A stretch of DNA of 40,795 nucleotides from [Clostridium] methylpentosum DSM 5476 (lineage in GTDB: Bacteria > Bacillota > Clostridia > Oscillospirales > Ruminococcaceae), in contig EQ973338.1 of the NCBI GenBank assembly GCA_000158655.1, positions 495,633 to 536,427 of the forward strand, given 5' to 3'. Each line of letters starts with the position of its first letter. Position 1 is the first letter of the stretch. The position numbers were made by a program, and so were the translations under genes. Below, piece by piece: positions 32,656 to 40,256 of the stretch. Under the pieces are notes generated by a model. The model searched no databases, was not told the origin of the DNA, and was given only the letters and a program-made list of their open reading frames with translations.

Positions 32656-34116
32656 ATGGACGAATTTTATCCAAACGACAATCAGCATCCGGACGATCCG
32701 GATGAACAGGACAGCAACAGGCAAGCAGGGCAGCCACAACAGCCCTCCGACCCAGTGTACAGCGGACAACCAGATCAAAATCCATATTTTCACCCGGACG
32801 GCTCGTTTCTTGGACAGACCCCGCCCCCTTATCAGCAGGCGGAACCCGAACCCGAGGATGAGATTTACGAGTGGAACTTTTCCGACTATGAAAAACTCGA
32901 CCAACAAGCCGCAGAAAAGCCGCGTCACAGCAAAGGGCTTGTGGTGCTCGCCATCTCCCTCTGCCTGCTGCTCATCGTAGTTATCATGATGTTTGCGCTC
33001 TATGTGGCGTTTAAAGAAAACCAGATCGAAGCCCTCCCCCAGCAGGGAGGGCAGCAGCAGATCCAGGAGGGCCCCAACCTCAAGATCAGCGACTCCCCGA
33101 GCGAAGCTTCAGAGGACGGCGCATCTGACGACGGCCTGTCCACCGCGAGTATCGCCAACAGCGTCACCCCATCGGTGGTGGGCATCCAGACCTACACCAA
33201 GAGCCTTGATTACGAGGCGGCGGGAGAGGGATCCGGCGTGATCATGAGCGAAGACGGATTTATCATCACCAACGCCCATGTGCTCACCGACGACAACGGC
33301 TTCCAGGTGGCTGCAGTCAATGTGATTCTTAACAACGGAACCGAGTATGAGGCAAAAATCATCGGAGTTGACACAAAGACCGACCTTGCGGTGATCCGCA
33401 TTGAAGCCACTGGCCTGATCTGCGCGGAGTTTGGAAACTCCGACCAGGTGCAGGTAGGGGAACGGGTAGTCGCAATCGGCAATCCGGGCGGCATCGAATT
33501 TATGGGTTCGGTGAGTCAAGGCATTGTGAGCGGGCTCAACCGCACCCTCAAGATGTCCTCCGGACTCAACATGAACCTCATCCAGACCGATGCGGCGATC
33601 AATCCGGGCAACTCGGGCGGCGCGTTGGTCAACCGCTACGGACAGGTCATCGGCATCAACTCGGCCAAAATCGTGGGAGCCGACTATGAGGGCATTGGGT
33701 TTGCAATCCCGATGAATGATGCAAAGCCGATTATCGACGATCTGACCAAATACGGCTATGTGCAGAACCGTGTAAAGATCGGCATCAAATACCGCCAGAT
33801 CGACGAAGCGCTCGCCAAGGCCAAAAACTCCCCCACCGGGCTGTACATTGTGAGCGTGGACACAAACTCGGACGCCGCCTCCAAAGGCCTGCGGGAAGGG
33901 GACATTATCACCAAGGTCGACGGCAAGGACATCGAGAACACCCAGATGCTGCTCGACATCCTGGACACCAAAAAGGTGGGCGACAGCATTAAGATCACCG
34001 TGTACCGGGTATCCAGCACCAACCGCACTTCTACTTTTGAGATCAGCGTTCTTCTGTCTGAGGACAAAGGCACCCTTGCTAAGGCGCCCGCTGTTACAAC
34101 CAAAACAGAAAATTGA
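32656..34116 (+). CDS. Membrane-anchored HtrA/DegP-type serine protease (S1C) with PDZ domain
   Basis: 486 residues from the ATG at 32656, after GAGGGGGGG. A long, acidic, Pro/Gln-rich cytoplasmic N-terminus (1-95) leads into one membrane helix (about 96-120). A trypsin-like protease domain follows (about 165-380), with the catalytic His (ITNAHVLTDD), Asp (TKTDLAVI) and Ser (NPGNSGGALV) all present. A C-terminal PDZ domain (about 385-470) contains GLREGDIITKVDGKDIEN. It degrades or refolds damaged proteins outside the cell membrane. It follows its likely regulator genes, with phased repeats in between. Confidence 0.95.
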   Translation: MDEFYPNDNQHPDDPDEQDSNRQAGQPQQPSDPVYSGQPDQNPYFHPDGSFLGQTPPPYQQAEPEPEDEIYEWNFSDYEKLDQQAAEKPRHSKGLVVLAISLCLLLIVVIMMFALYVAFKENQIEALPQQGGQQQIQEGPNLKISDSPSEASEDGASDDGLSTASIANSVTPSVVGIQTYTKSLDYEAAGEGSGVIMSEDGFIITNAHVLTDDNGFQVAAVNVILNNGTEYEAKIIGVDTKTDLAVIRIEATGLICAEFGNSDQVQVGERVVAIGNPGGIEFMGSVSQGIVSGLNRTLKMSSGLNMNLIQTDAAINPGNSGGALVNRYGQVIGINSAKIVGADYEGIGFAIPMNDAKPIIDDLTKYGYVQNRVKIGIKYRQIDEALAKAKNSPTGLYIVSVDTNSDAASKGLREGDIITKVDGKDIENTQMLLDILDTKKVGDSIKITVYRVSSTNRTSTFEISVLLSEDKGTLAKAPAVTTKTEN

Positions 34117-34350
34117 GCAAGAATCCATTTTTACGTTCCCTCGGAGTATCCGGGGGAACTTTTTCTTGCAAAACGGGATAGATTGCGTTACAATAAGAGA
34201 ACTGTCCGAAAAGCGCGAATTGCGACCGTCTACCTGAAAAAGGGGTTGTATCCAGTCGATGGGTTGCAACTCTGCGCCAAATAATTTTGAGTGTTCGTGT
34301 CCCTACAGCCACCAGCGCTCCTACGAATCAAAAAATGAAATGGAGGAAGT

Positions 34351-35715
34351 ATGGAACAGATCAAACAAAACAAAATGGGTATTGCTCCCATCCCAAAACT
34401 CATTGTATCGATGTCTCTGCCGGCAATGTTCTCAATGCTGGTGCAGGCGCTTTACAACATCATTGACAGCATGTTCGTCGCCCAGCTCGGCGAATCTGCC
34501 CTGACCTCAGTTTCACTCGCATTTCCCGTCCAGACGCTCATGATTGCTGTGGCCGTCGGTACGGGAATCGGCATCAACTCCCTCGTCTCCCGCCGCCTCG
34601 GGGAACGCCGCAGGGAGGAGGCGAGCCGCGCAGCCACCCATGGGCTGCTGCTCGCAATCTTCAGTTCGCTGGTGTTCGCCCTGCTCGGGCTCACCCTCAC
34701 CCAGACTTTTTTCCAAGCCTTCACCGACAATCAGACCGTTTTGCAGATGGGCTGCGATTACACCTATGTTGTCACCATCTTTTCGTTTGGCATGATGATC
34801 GAAATCGGCCTGGAAAAGACACTGCAGGCAACCGGAAACATGATCTACCCGATGCTGTTCCAGCTCTCGGGAGCGGTGATCAACATCATCCTCGATCCGA
34901 TCTTTATCTTCGGAAAGTTTGGCGTTCCCGCCCTTGGGGTGCGTGGCGCAGCAGTGGCGACTGTTATCGGACAAATCGCCTCAATGGTCTTTGCAGTGGT
35001 TGTGATCATTGTCAAAAAGCATGAGGTGCACATTTCCTTCCGCAACTTCAAGTTCAAATGGCGCACCGTTAAGGAAATCTATGCGGTCGGCTTTCCGTCC
35101 ATCATCATGCAGTCGATCATGGCATTTCTCGTCACCATGCTCAACACCATCCTCATCTCCTTTTCAGAGGCCGCTGTTTCGGTGCTCGGCGTCTACTACA
35201 AACTGCAGTCTTTTGTCTTTATGCCGGTGTTTGGGCTGACCCACGGCGTGCTGCCGATCATCGGCTACAACTACGGGGCAGGGAACAAAAAGCGTCTCCT
35301 CTCCGCCCTCCGACTCGGCACCCTGATCGCGGCCTGCATTATGACAGTGGGAACCGTCCTGTTCTTAGCGATTCCCGATAAACTGCTCATGATCTTCAAC
35401 GCCTCTCCCCAGATGCTCGAAATCGGTGTGCCCGCGCTGCGCATCATTAGCATCTGCTTTATTCCAGCCGCAGTGGACATTTTGTTCTCCACCTTCTTTC
35501 AAGGAGTTGGCATGGGCTTTAAAAGCTTGATCGTCTCGATCATGCGCCAGCTGGTAGTCATCCTGCCGGCAGCCTACCTGCTCTCTAAAATCGGCCTGGG
35601 TTACACCTGGTATGCCTTTCCCATCGCTGAAGTCGTTTCCTTGGTGCTGGGCGGCATCTTTTTCTGGACGACCTACCGCAGCAAAATTCGCAACCTTCGT
35701 CCAATCAGCGACTAA
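34351..35715 (+). CDS. MATE-family multidrug/metabolite exporter
   Basis: 454 residues with twelve membrane helices in two pseudo-repeats of six, as expected for MATE. SMSLPAMFSMLVQALYNIIDSMFVAQLGESAL is the classic first-helix block, and GIGINSLVSRRLGERR is in the loop after helix 2. It exchanges Na+ or H+ for cationic compounds; substrate unknown. AGGAAGT precedes the ATG. Monocistronic, 234 bp after htrA. Confidence 0.93.
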   Translation: MEQIKQNKMGIAPIPKLIVSMSLPAMFSMLVQALYNIIDSMFVAQLGESALTSVSLAFPVQTLMIAVAVGTGIGINSLVSRRLGERRREEASRAATHGLLLAIFSSLVFALLGLTLTQTFFQAFTDNQTVLQMGCDYTYVVTIFSFGMMIEIGLEKTLQATGNMIYPMLFQLSGAVINIILDPIFIFGKFGVPALGVRGAAVATVIGQIASMVFAVVVIIVKKHEVHISFRNFKFKWRTVKEIYAVGFPSIIMQSIMAFLVTMLNTILISFSEAAVSVLGVYYKLQSFVFMPVFGLTHGVLPIIGYNYGAGNKKRLLSALRLGTLIAACIMTVGTVLFLAIPDKLLMIFNASPQMLEIGVPALRIISICFIPAAVDILFSTFFQGVGMGFKSLIVSIMRQLVVILPAAYLLSKIGLGYTWYAFPIAEVVSLVLGGIFFWTTYRSKIRNLRPISD

Positions 35716-36052
35716 AGTCCTGCGTTTGCTCTATCCGGAAGATGTTGACTTGAGACAAGAAATTCAAAGTGATCCGCCACATCTCTGCGTAGCATAGAGA
35801 ACAAAATCTATCCGTGTCGGTCCGGTCTGCCATTGAGAGACACCGGCACTTTCCTGGGAAATATATGTTGAGATCGGTATTTCCCAAGAAATGATGGATC
35901 GTTCCTGCACCCTGATTTCCCATCCTATCGCCTGTAATGGGACTCCGACCACCGAGGCGATACAAATGAAATTCAACTCCAATACTTGCTCCATCAAGTT
36001 TCTTGGCAGAACCAGCTGTTTGCATTCTAGCAAACACAAAAGGAGCACGAAA
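35716..36052. other. Intergenic stretch with no supportable gene
   Basis: Open frames cross it on both strands (for example 35764-36153 on minus) but none has a ribosome binding site or recognisable product. No clear hairpin or repeat was found. Confidence 0.5.
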
Positions 36053-36235
36053 ATGAATATTTTTGTCCGCAGAGTGACAGAAATTGTAGCAAAGTCATAT
36101 CGCATTGTTTTTTGTAAGCAGTGCAAAAAAGAGAGGCAAAGGGCAATTTTCAATATGATCGAAAAGCATATGGCTGAAAAACAACTTGTTTTTATTCAAA
36201 GGCAAGACAAAATCTTTGTCATAAATTCCAATTGA
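36053..36235 (+). CDS. Small basic hypothetical protein (60 aa)
   Basis: 60 residues, ATG at 36053 after AAGGAG. It is strongly basic (several Arg/Lys pairs) with CKQC in the middle and a C-terminal beta-like RQDKIFVINSN. I recognise no family. The longer frame from 35891 is not supported because the ribosome binding site fits only 36053. AT content rises here and stays high to about 37150, which suggests acquired DNA. Confidence 0.55.
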   Translation: MNIFVRRVTEIVAKSYRIVFCKQCKKERQRAIFNMIEKHMAEKQLVFIQRQDKIFVINSN

Positions 36236-36260
36236 AAAATTCCAGTTTATATAATATAAT
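36232..36260 (+). promoter_or_regulatory. Promoter for the DUF2798 gene
   Basis: TTGAAA (36232-36237), a 17-bp spacer and perfect TATAAT (36255-36260). The -35 overlaps the stop of the small upstream gene. Transcripts would start only about 20 bp before a terminator hairpin. Confidence 0.65.
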
Positions 36261-36285
36261 AATTTATGGACGCGTATAATGGTTC

Positions 36286-36324
36286 AGCGTAAAATCAAGT
36301 TAATTGATTTTACGCTTTTTTTAT
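36286..36324 (+). terminator. Terminator hairpin in the leader of the DUF2798 gene
   Basis: AGCGTAAAATCAA (36286-36298) pairs perfectly with TTGATTTTACGCT over a 5-nt loop, followed directly by a run of T. The AAAGGAG of the next gene lies just beyond it. It could end the small upstream gene or be an attenuator in the leader made from the promoter at 36232-36260. Confidence 0.8.
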
Positions 36325-36345
36325 TACCAAAAGGAGATAACAATT

Positions 36346-36858
36346 ATGGATTTTTACATGAAATTACCACGCAACAAAAAAGAATTTATTTTATTTATGG
36401 GGATCATTTCAATTATTTCTGTGAATATCATAGCCCCTTTAATCACTTGTTTTGAAGCAGGTTTTCATCTATATGTTTGGCAAGATGTTTTAACTGTACT
36501 TCCTTTTATATGGTTGAGCGTTATCGCTATTGTCCTATTAACGTATATCCCAGCAGAAAAATTGACAAAAAAGATAGTTGCAAAAGATGACAGCTTTAAT
36601 TCTCATACAGTAATTAACATTCTTTGTACTGTTTTTCTTATGTCAATTTTATTAACTGTAATTGGAACATGGATTGGTACACGTTCTATTACATTGGAAC
36701 CTATCCATATGTTTTTTTATAAGTGGCCTCGTAATTTTGCTATTTCATTATTTGTCGAAATGTGTATAGCTCAGCCAATTGCACGGTTTGTAATTTTTAA
36801 GCTTCACTTACGGAATGATATGAAAAGAGAAAATATATTAGAAAAAAGTGAAAATTAG
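36346..36858 (+). CDS. DUF2798 integral membrane protein
   Basis: 170 residues from the ATG preceded by AAAGGAGAT; the longer frame to 36304 begins inside the terminator hairpin. Four membrane helices in two similar halves (about 15-35, 45-68, 90-112, 130-155), each resembling the DUF2798 unit, with KWPRNFAISLFVEMCIAQPIARFV in the last. Function unknown. The gene is much more AT-rich than the core genes around it, in keeping with transfer from another genome. Confidence 0.78.
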   Translation: MDFYMKLPRNKKEFILFMGIISIISVNIIAPLITCFEAGFHLYVWQDVLTVLPFIWLSVIAIVLLTYIPAEKLTKKIVAKDDSFNSHTVINILCTVFLMSILLTVIGTWIGTRSITLEPIHMFFYKWPRNFAISLFVEMCIAQPIARFVIFKLHLRNDMKRENILEKSEN

Positions 36859-36915
36859 TCAATAATAGAAACTCTTATTTCACTTTAGTAGGTTTGAATA
36901 ATCTGATGAGAAAAA

Positions 36916-36951
36916 GCTCATAGAAACACGATGTTTTCTATGGGCATTTTT
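36916..36951 (+). terminator. Terminator after the DUF2798 gene
   Basis: GCTCATAGAAA and TTTCTATGGGC pair (one G-U) over an 8-nt loop, followed by ATTTTTC. Confidence 0.75.
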
Positions 36952-37023
36952 CATTCCCCTTTTTATCTGTATTTTATAAAAACTGAATAAAACTAAATTC
37001 TACGGAAAAAATAGCGAAAGAGC

Positions 37024-37052
37024 TTGACAAATCAGGTTTTATATAGTATAAT
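37024..37052 (+). promoter_or_regulatory. Upstream promoter of the tRNA-Met/tRNA-Glu pair
   Basis: Perfect TTGACA (37024-37029), a 17-bp spacer and perfect TATAAT (37047-37052). Confidence 0.85.
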
Positions 37053-37103
37053 ATTTCTACCGAAGATTGCGGACGATTTTTTGCTAAAAAAGAAAGATTC
37101 CTC

Positions 37104-37132
37104 TTGACAAAAAAGCAAAAATCGTGTAGTAT
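37104..37132 (+). promoter_or_regulatory. Second, proximal promoter of the tRNA pair
   Basis: TTGACA (37104-37109), a 17-bp spacer and TAGTAT (37127-37132), 27 bp before tRNA-Met. It follows the first promoter by exactly 80 bp. Confidence 0.75.
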
Positions 37133-37158
37133 ATTAACTGCTCGTTGTTTTTTGATAT

Positions 37159-37235
37159 GGCGATATAGCTCAGTTGGCTAGAGCATGCGGTTCATACCCG
37201 CAGTGTCATTGGTTCGAATCCAATTATCGCTACCA
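37159..37235 (+). tRNA. tRNA-Met (anticodon CAT, elongator-type)
   Basis: 77 nt with GGCGATA acceptor, TAGCTCAGTTGGCTAGAGC D-arm, CGGTTCATACCCG anticodon arm, GGTTCGAATCC T-arm and encoded ACCA. It pairs in all arms, with G-U at the first acceptor position. The overall sequence resembles elongator tRNA-Met; a CAT tRNA modified to read Ile is not fully excluded. Confidence 0.93.
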
Positions 37236-37238
37236 GAT

Positions 37239-37313
37239 GGTCCGTTGGTCAAGTGGTTAAGACTCCGCCCTTTCACGGCGGCATCACGAGTTCGAATCTC
37301 GTACGGATCACCA
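37239..37313 (+). tRNA. tRNA-Glu (anticodon TTC)
   Basis: 75 nt, starting GGTCCGT and ending ACGGATCACCA, with anticodon arm CCGCCCTTTCACGGCGG and a normal T-arm. It follows tRNA-Met by 3 bp on one transcript. Confidence 0.95.
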
Positions 37314-37316
37314 AAA

Positions 37317-37346
37317 ACACTCTTTCCTAAGGAAAGAGTGTTTTTT
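37317..37346 (+). terminator. Terminator of the tRNA transcript
   Basis: ACACTCTTTCC / GGAAAGAGTGT with a TAA loop, then six T; it starts 4 bp after the tRNA-Glu CCA. Confidence 0.93.
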
Positions 37347-37419
37347 ATTGTATAAAGGAAAACCACCGGCTGTGTCCATGGTTCAAAAAGGCAGAAGCCG
37401 ATGAGTAGAAAATAAGGAA

Positions 37420-37463
37420 CTCCTTCATGTGAGGTTTACCAACCGCAAGAAAACATGAAGGAG
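37420..37463 (+). promoter_or_regulatory. Hairpin hiding the IS200 tnpA ribosome binding site
   Basis: CTCCTTCATGT (37420-37430) is the exact complement of ACATGAAGGAG (37453-37463), which contains the tnpA Shine-Dalgarno. IS200 elements are known to block tnpA translation this way. Confidence 0.7.
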
Positions 37464-37473
37464 GCCATTCAAA

Positions 37474-37957
37474 ATGAAAGACATAAACAGTTTAGCGCAG
37501 AGCCTGCCCCTTAGGGTATATCAAGCGGAATTGCAAGTATCATATCGTATTTGCACCAAAATATCGCAGATACGTAATCTATGGAAAAATAGGAGCAGAT
37601 ATGGGACAAATACTACTATGTGAACACAAAGGGATAGAGATCATACAAGCCCAAGCATGTCGGGATCCTATACACATGTTGATAAGCATACCGCCAAAGT
37701 ATAGCGTATCACAGATTATGGGATATCTAAAAGGAAAAAGCAGTTTAATGATATTTGATAGACATGCAGATCTGAAAAACAAGTACGGAAACCGACTGTT
37801 TTGGTGTGAGGGATATTATGTGGACACAGTGGGGAGGAACAAAAAAGTAATAGAGGAGTACATCCGAAACCAATTGCAAGAGGATATAGCAAGTGATCAG
37901 ATGACACTGAAATAGCGCATAGACCCGTTTACGGATAACAAGAATACCAAGGCATAG
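37474..37957 (+). pseudogene. tnpA: IS200-family transposase TnpA, inactivated
   Basis: The normal start MKDINSLAQS is followed by an out-of-frame insertion. The true sequence resumes as NCKYHIVFAPKYRR and continues to QLQEDIASDQMTLK, where a TAG replaces the usual Glu codon ahead of an IDPFT-like tail. The catalytic HUH motif reads DPIHML instead of DHIHML, so one metal-binding His is lost; the nucleophile Tyr in EEYIRNQ is kept. With a frameshift, a lost catalytic His and an early stop it cannot be an active Y1 transposase. The intact 104-residue part (37601-37915) is all that remains as one open frame. Confidence 0.88.
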
Positions 37958-38058
37958 AAACAGGCCGCGTAAGCTGCGGCCTGTGAAAACGCTGCGGTTG
38001 GAAAATCTTTCAATGAGCCTTTAGGTTCAGCTAGTATGATACCCTTATAGGGTTTGTT

Positions 38059-38086
38059 CATGCCACCCGTTGTCACGGGTGGCATG
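38059..38086 (+). repeat. Perfect 11-bp hairpin near the right end of the IS200 remnant
   Basis: CATGCCACCCG (38059-38069) pairs with CGGGTGGCATG (38076-38086) over a 6-nt loop. IS200/IS605 ends carry subterminal hairpins that TnpA recognises, so this is probably the right-end structure. It may also act as a weak terminator. Confidence 0.5.
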
Positions 38087-38160
38087 ACTGTTTTATCGGG
38101 AAATTCAACATGCTTTTGTGACTGGATCTGCCAGATCCGGGTTGTTGTTTAAAAAACGTC

Positions 38161-38189
38161 TTGACAATGTCTGGCTTTTGCGGTATTCT
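38161..38189 (+). promoter_or_regulatory. Promoter of the ABC-F leader and gene
   Basis: TTGACA (38161-38166), a 17-bp spacer and TATTCT (38184-38189), which fixes the transcript start near 38196 and gives a leader of about 235 nt. Confidence 0.8.
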
Positions 38190-38220
38190 ATTTTAAGAAA
38201 ATAAGATTGGAGTTGAAAAG

Positions 38221-38241
38221 ATGCGTCATTTTTCTTGCTAA
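38221..38241 (+). CDS. Leader peptide MRHFSC of the ABC-F attenuator
   Basis: A 6-codon ORF (ATG at 38221, TAA at 38239-38241) with TTGGAG centred about 8 bp upstream. Its last codons (TTTCTTGC, 38231-38238) are complementary to a later leader segment, so ribosome position on this ORF would control folding. Short leader peptides like this precede many antibiotic-inducible ABC-F and erm genes. Confidence 0.72.
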   Translation: MRHFSC

Positions 38242-38416
38242 TGAATAAAAAGGTGCAGTGCCCACAGGGAGAGACCTGTGTGTTTTGTTGTGCCTTAGGC
38301 AAGAAAGTGATCTGTTTTTGACTCGAATTCAGACGTCCATCTCTACGACAGAGGTGCGCTGTCCTGATTATTTTTGAGCTGCAAGAAGGTGCTTTCTTGC
38401 AGCTCATTTTGATTTT
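38231..38416 (+). promoter_or_regulatory. Transcription attenuator of the ABC-F gene
   Basis: Segment 1 TTTCTTGC (38231-38238, inside the leader ORF) can pair with segment 2 GCAAGAAAG (38299-38307). Segment 2 can instead pair with CTTTCTTGC (38392-38400), the 3' arm of a terminator whose own stem is GAGCTGCAAGAA / TTCTTGCAGCTC (38376-38387, 38394-38405), followed by ATTTTGATTTT. A small CACAGG/CCTGTG hairpin lies between. Expected logic: an antibiotic-stalled ribosome covers segment 1, segment 2 is freed and breaks the terminator, and the gene is expressed. Confidence 0.78.
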
Positions 38417-38430
38417 AGGAGGCGGCACAA

Positions 38431-39909
38431 TTGTCTATGATTTCGATCAGCCATCTTTCCTTTTGTTATGATGGCAGTTTTGATCCAATATTTGAAGATG
38501 TTTCGATTCAGCTTGACACCGATTGGAAACTCGGTTTTATCGGTCGCAACGGCAGGGGAAAAACAACCCTGTTAAAGTTGCTGCAGGGCGGACTCTCATA
38601 CACTGGAACCATTCATTCCTCAGTTCAATTTGATTATTTTCCATTTGAAGTGACCGATTCAACCCTCGATGCGCTTTCGGTCATTGAAGAAATTTCTGGA
38701 AAACTTCCCCTTTGGCAAATCCAGCGGGAACTCTCTCTTCTCCAAGTGGACAGCGGAGCGCTTTACCGACCATTTGATACCCTGAGCAATGGGGAACGCT
38801 CTAAAATGATGCTTGCAGCGTTGTTTTTAAAAGAAAACAATTTTCTGCTCATTGATGAACCCACCAATCACCTTGATTCCGAGGCGAGGCAAGCGGTCAG
38901 CCGCTATCTCAAGAGAAAATCAGGCTTTATCCTCGTATCGCATGACCGTACATTTCTGGACGGCTGCATTGACCACGTGCTGTCAATCAACAGGCTCAAC
39001 ATTGAACTGCAAAAGGGGAACTATTCATCCTGGCAGAAAAACAAAGAGCTGCGGGATGAATTTGAACGCAGCCAGAATGAAAAACTCAAGCAAGAAATTA
39101 AAAGTTTGAGTGATGCGGCCCGACGAACGTCAAACTGGTCAGACCAGGTTGAAAAGACGAAAAAAGGAACCCGGAATTCCGGTTTGCGGCCCGATCGCGG
39201 ATTTATCGGACACAAAGCAGCAAAGATGATGAAACGCTCCAAGGCAATCGAGGTGCGCAAGGAGCAGGCTGTCGAAGAAAAATCTCATTTGCTCAAAAAC
39301 ATCGACATTGCACAGGATCTAAAACTCTGTCCATTGGCTTTTCCCAAAGAAGTTTTGATTTCGGCTGACGGAATTTCGGTGAATTACGGGGAGAGAACGG
39401 TGTGCGGCCCGCTCGGGTTTGAAATCCGGCGGGGAGATCGGATTGCCCTTCAGGGAAAAAACGGATCTGGGAAAACGAGCTTGATCAAACTCATCCTTGG
39501 GGAAGACATTCCACACAGCGGCTCAATCAAAGTTGCAAACAATCTTGTCATTTCTTACGTGTCACAGGATACATCGTTTTTACGTGGGGGTCTCAAAGAA
39601 TTTGCATGGGAGCGCGGCTTGGATGAGACACTGTTTAAGGCCATTTTGCGCAAGCTGGACTTTAGCCGCATGCAGTTTGAGAAAAAAATGGAGGATTACA
39701 GCGAAGGGCAGAAGAAAAAGGTGTTGCTCGCAGCGAGCCTGACTCAGCCCGCGCATCTTTATCTCTGGGATGAACCTCTCAATTATATTGATCTGCTCTC
39801 CCGCATCCAAATTGAGGAACTGCTCCTCTCCTGCCAACCGACAATGCTGTTTGTCGAACACGACAGCTGTTTTACAGAGAAGATTGCCAACAGGGTGATC
39901 CCACTTTAA
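38431..39909 (+). CDS. ABC-F ribosomal protection protein, Lsa-type
   Basis: 492 residues with two ATPase domains and no membrane helices. Domain 1 has Walker A GRNGRGKTT, signature LSNGE and LLIDEPTNHLD; domain 2 has GKNGSGKTS, YSEGQ and LYLWDEPLNYID. Between them is a long charged linker (about 190-290), the interdomain arm that reaches the ribosomal P site. The overall sequence follows the Lsa family (lincosamide, streptogramin A and pleuromutilin protection); the specific drugs are inference. The TTG at 38431 is used because AGGAGG is 8 bp before it; the ATG at 38437 would be 14 bp away. An attenuator precedes it. Confidence 0.92.
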   Translation: MSMISISHLSFCYDGSFDPIFEDVSIQLDTDWKLGFIGRNGRGKTTLLKLLQGGLSYTGTIHSSVQFDYFPFEVTDSTLDALSVIEEISGKLPLWQIQRELSLLQVDSGALYRPFDTLSNGERSKMMLAALFLKENNFLLIDEPTNHLDSEARQAVSRYLKRKSGFILVSHDRTFLDGCIDHVLSINRLNIELQKGNYSSWQKNKELRDEFERSQNEKLKQEIKSLSDAARRTSNWSDQVEKTKKGTRNSGLRPDRGFIGHKAAKMMKRSKAIEVRKEQAVEEKSHLLKNIDIAQDLKLCPLAFPKEVLISADGISVNYGERTVCGPLGFEIRRGDRIALQGKNGSGKTSLIKLILGEDIPHSGSIKVANNLVISYVSQDTSFLRGGLKEFAWERGLDETLFKAILRKLDFSRMQFEKKMEDYSEGQKKKVLLAASLTQPAHLYLWDEPLNYIDLLSRIQIEELLLSCQPTMLFVEHDSCFTEKIANRVIPL

Positions 39910-40256
39910 AGGATTTGTTTTATATACCTAAATGGGGGTGACATTGCTTTGCTGGAAATTACCTTAAATCGTCCGATGCAATCCCATGAGAATCACAGGG
40001 GAGGGAGAAGCACCGCCACAGGACTTGATAGCAAAGATTTTGTTCTTGGATTTCTGCACAGTCCTGAAAAAGCAGATAACTGTAGGAGTCAAGCATTGCG
40101 GTATATGAGCAGAAGTGAGGCTGCTTGAGAGGATTGGATTGACCGGGTGCGAAACTGATATGGGATTCTATCTGCTGCAAGCAATTCCAAAGGGATTGCC
40201 CGAGATGGGCATAGGATTTCTAAATTATAAATAACAAAGGCCCGGTTAACATGAAG
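39910..40256. other. Intergenic stretch with no supportable gene
   Basis: Two overlapping minus-strand open frames (39959-40180 and 40089-40301) have no ribosome binding site and no recognisable product. No repeat or hairpin stood out. Confidence 0.5.

Noticed and set aside
33109-34269. 386-aa minus-strand open frame opposite htrA
   Set aside because: Antisense shadow of a gene with complete catalytic motifs.
35764-36153. Minus-strand 129-aa frame between the MATE gene and the small basic ORF
   Set aside because: No ribosome binding site, no domain, and overlap with the better-supported start at 36053.
37601-37915. 104-aa frame as an intact transposase
   Set aside because: It is only the central part of IS200 TnpA; the N-terminus is frameshifted, the HUH motif is mutated and the C-terminus is cut short.
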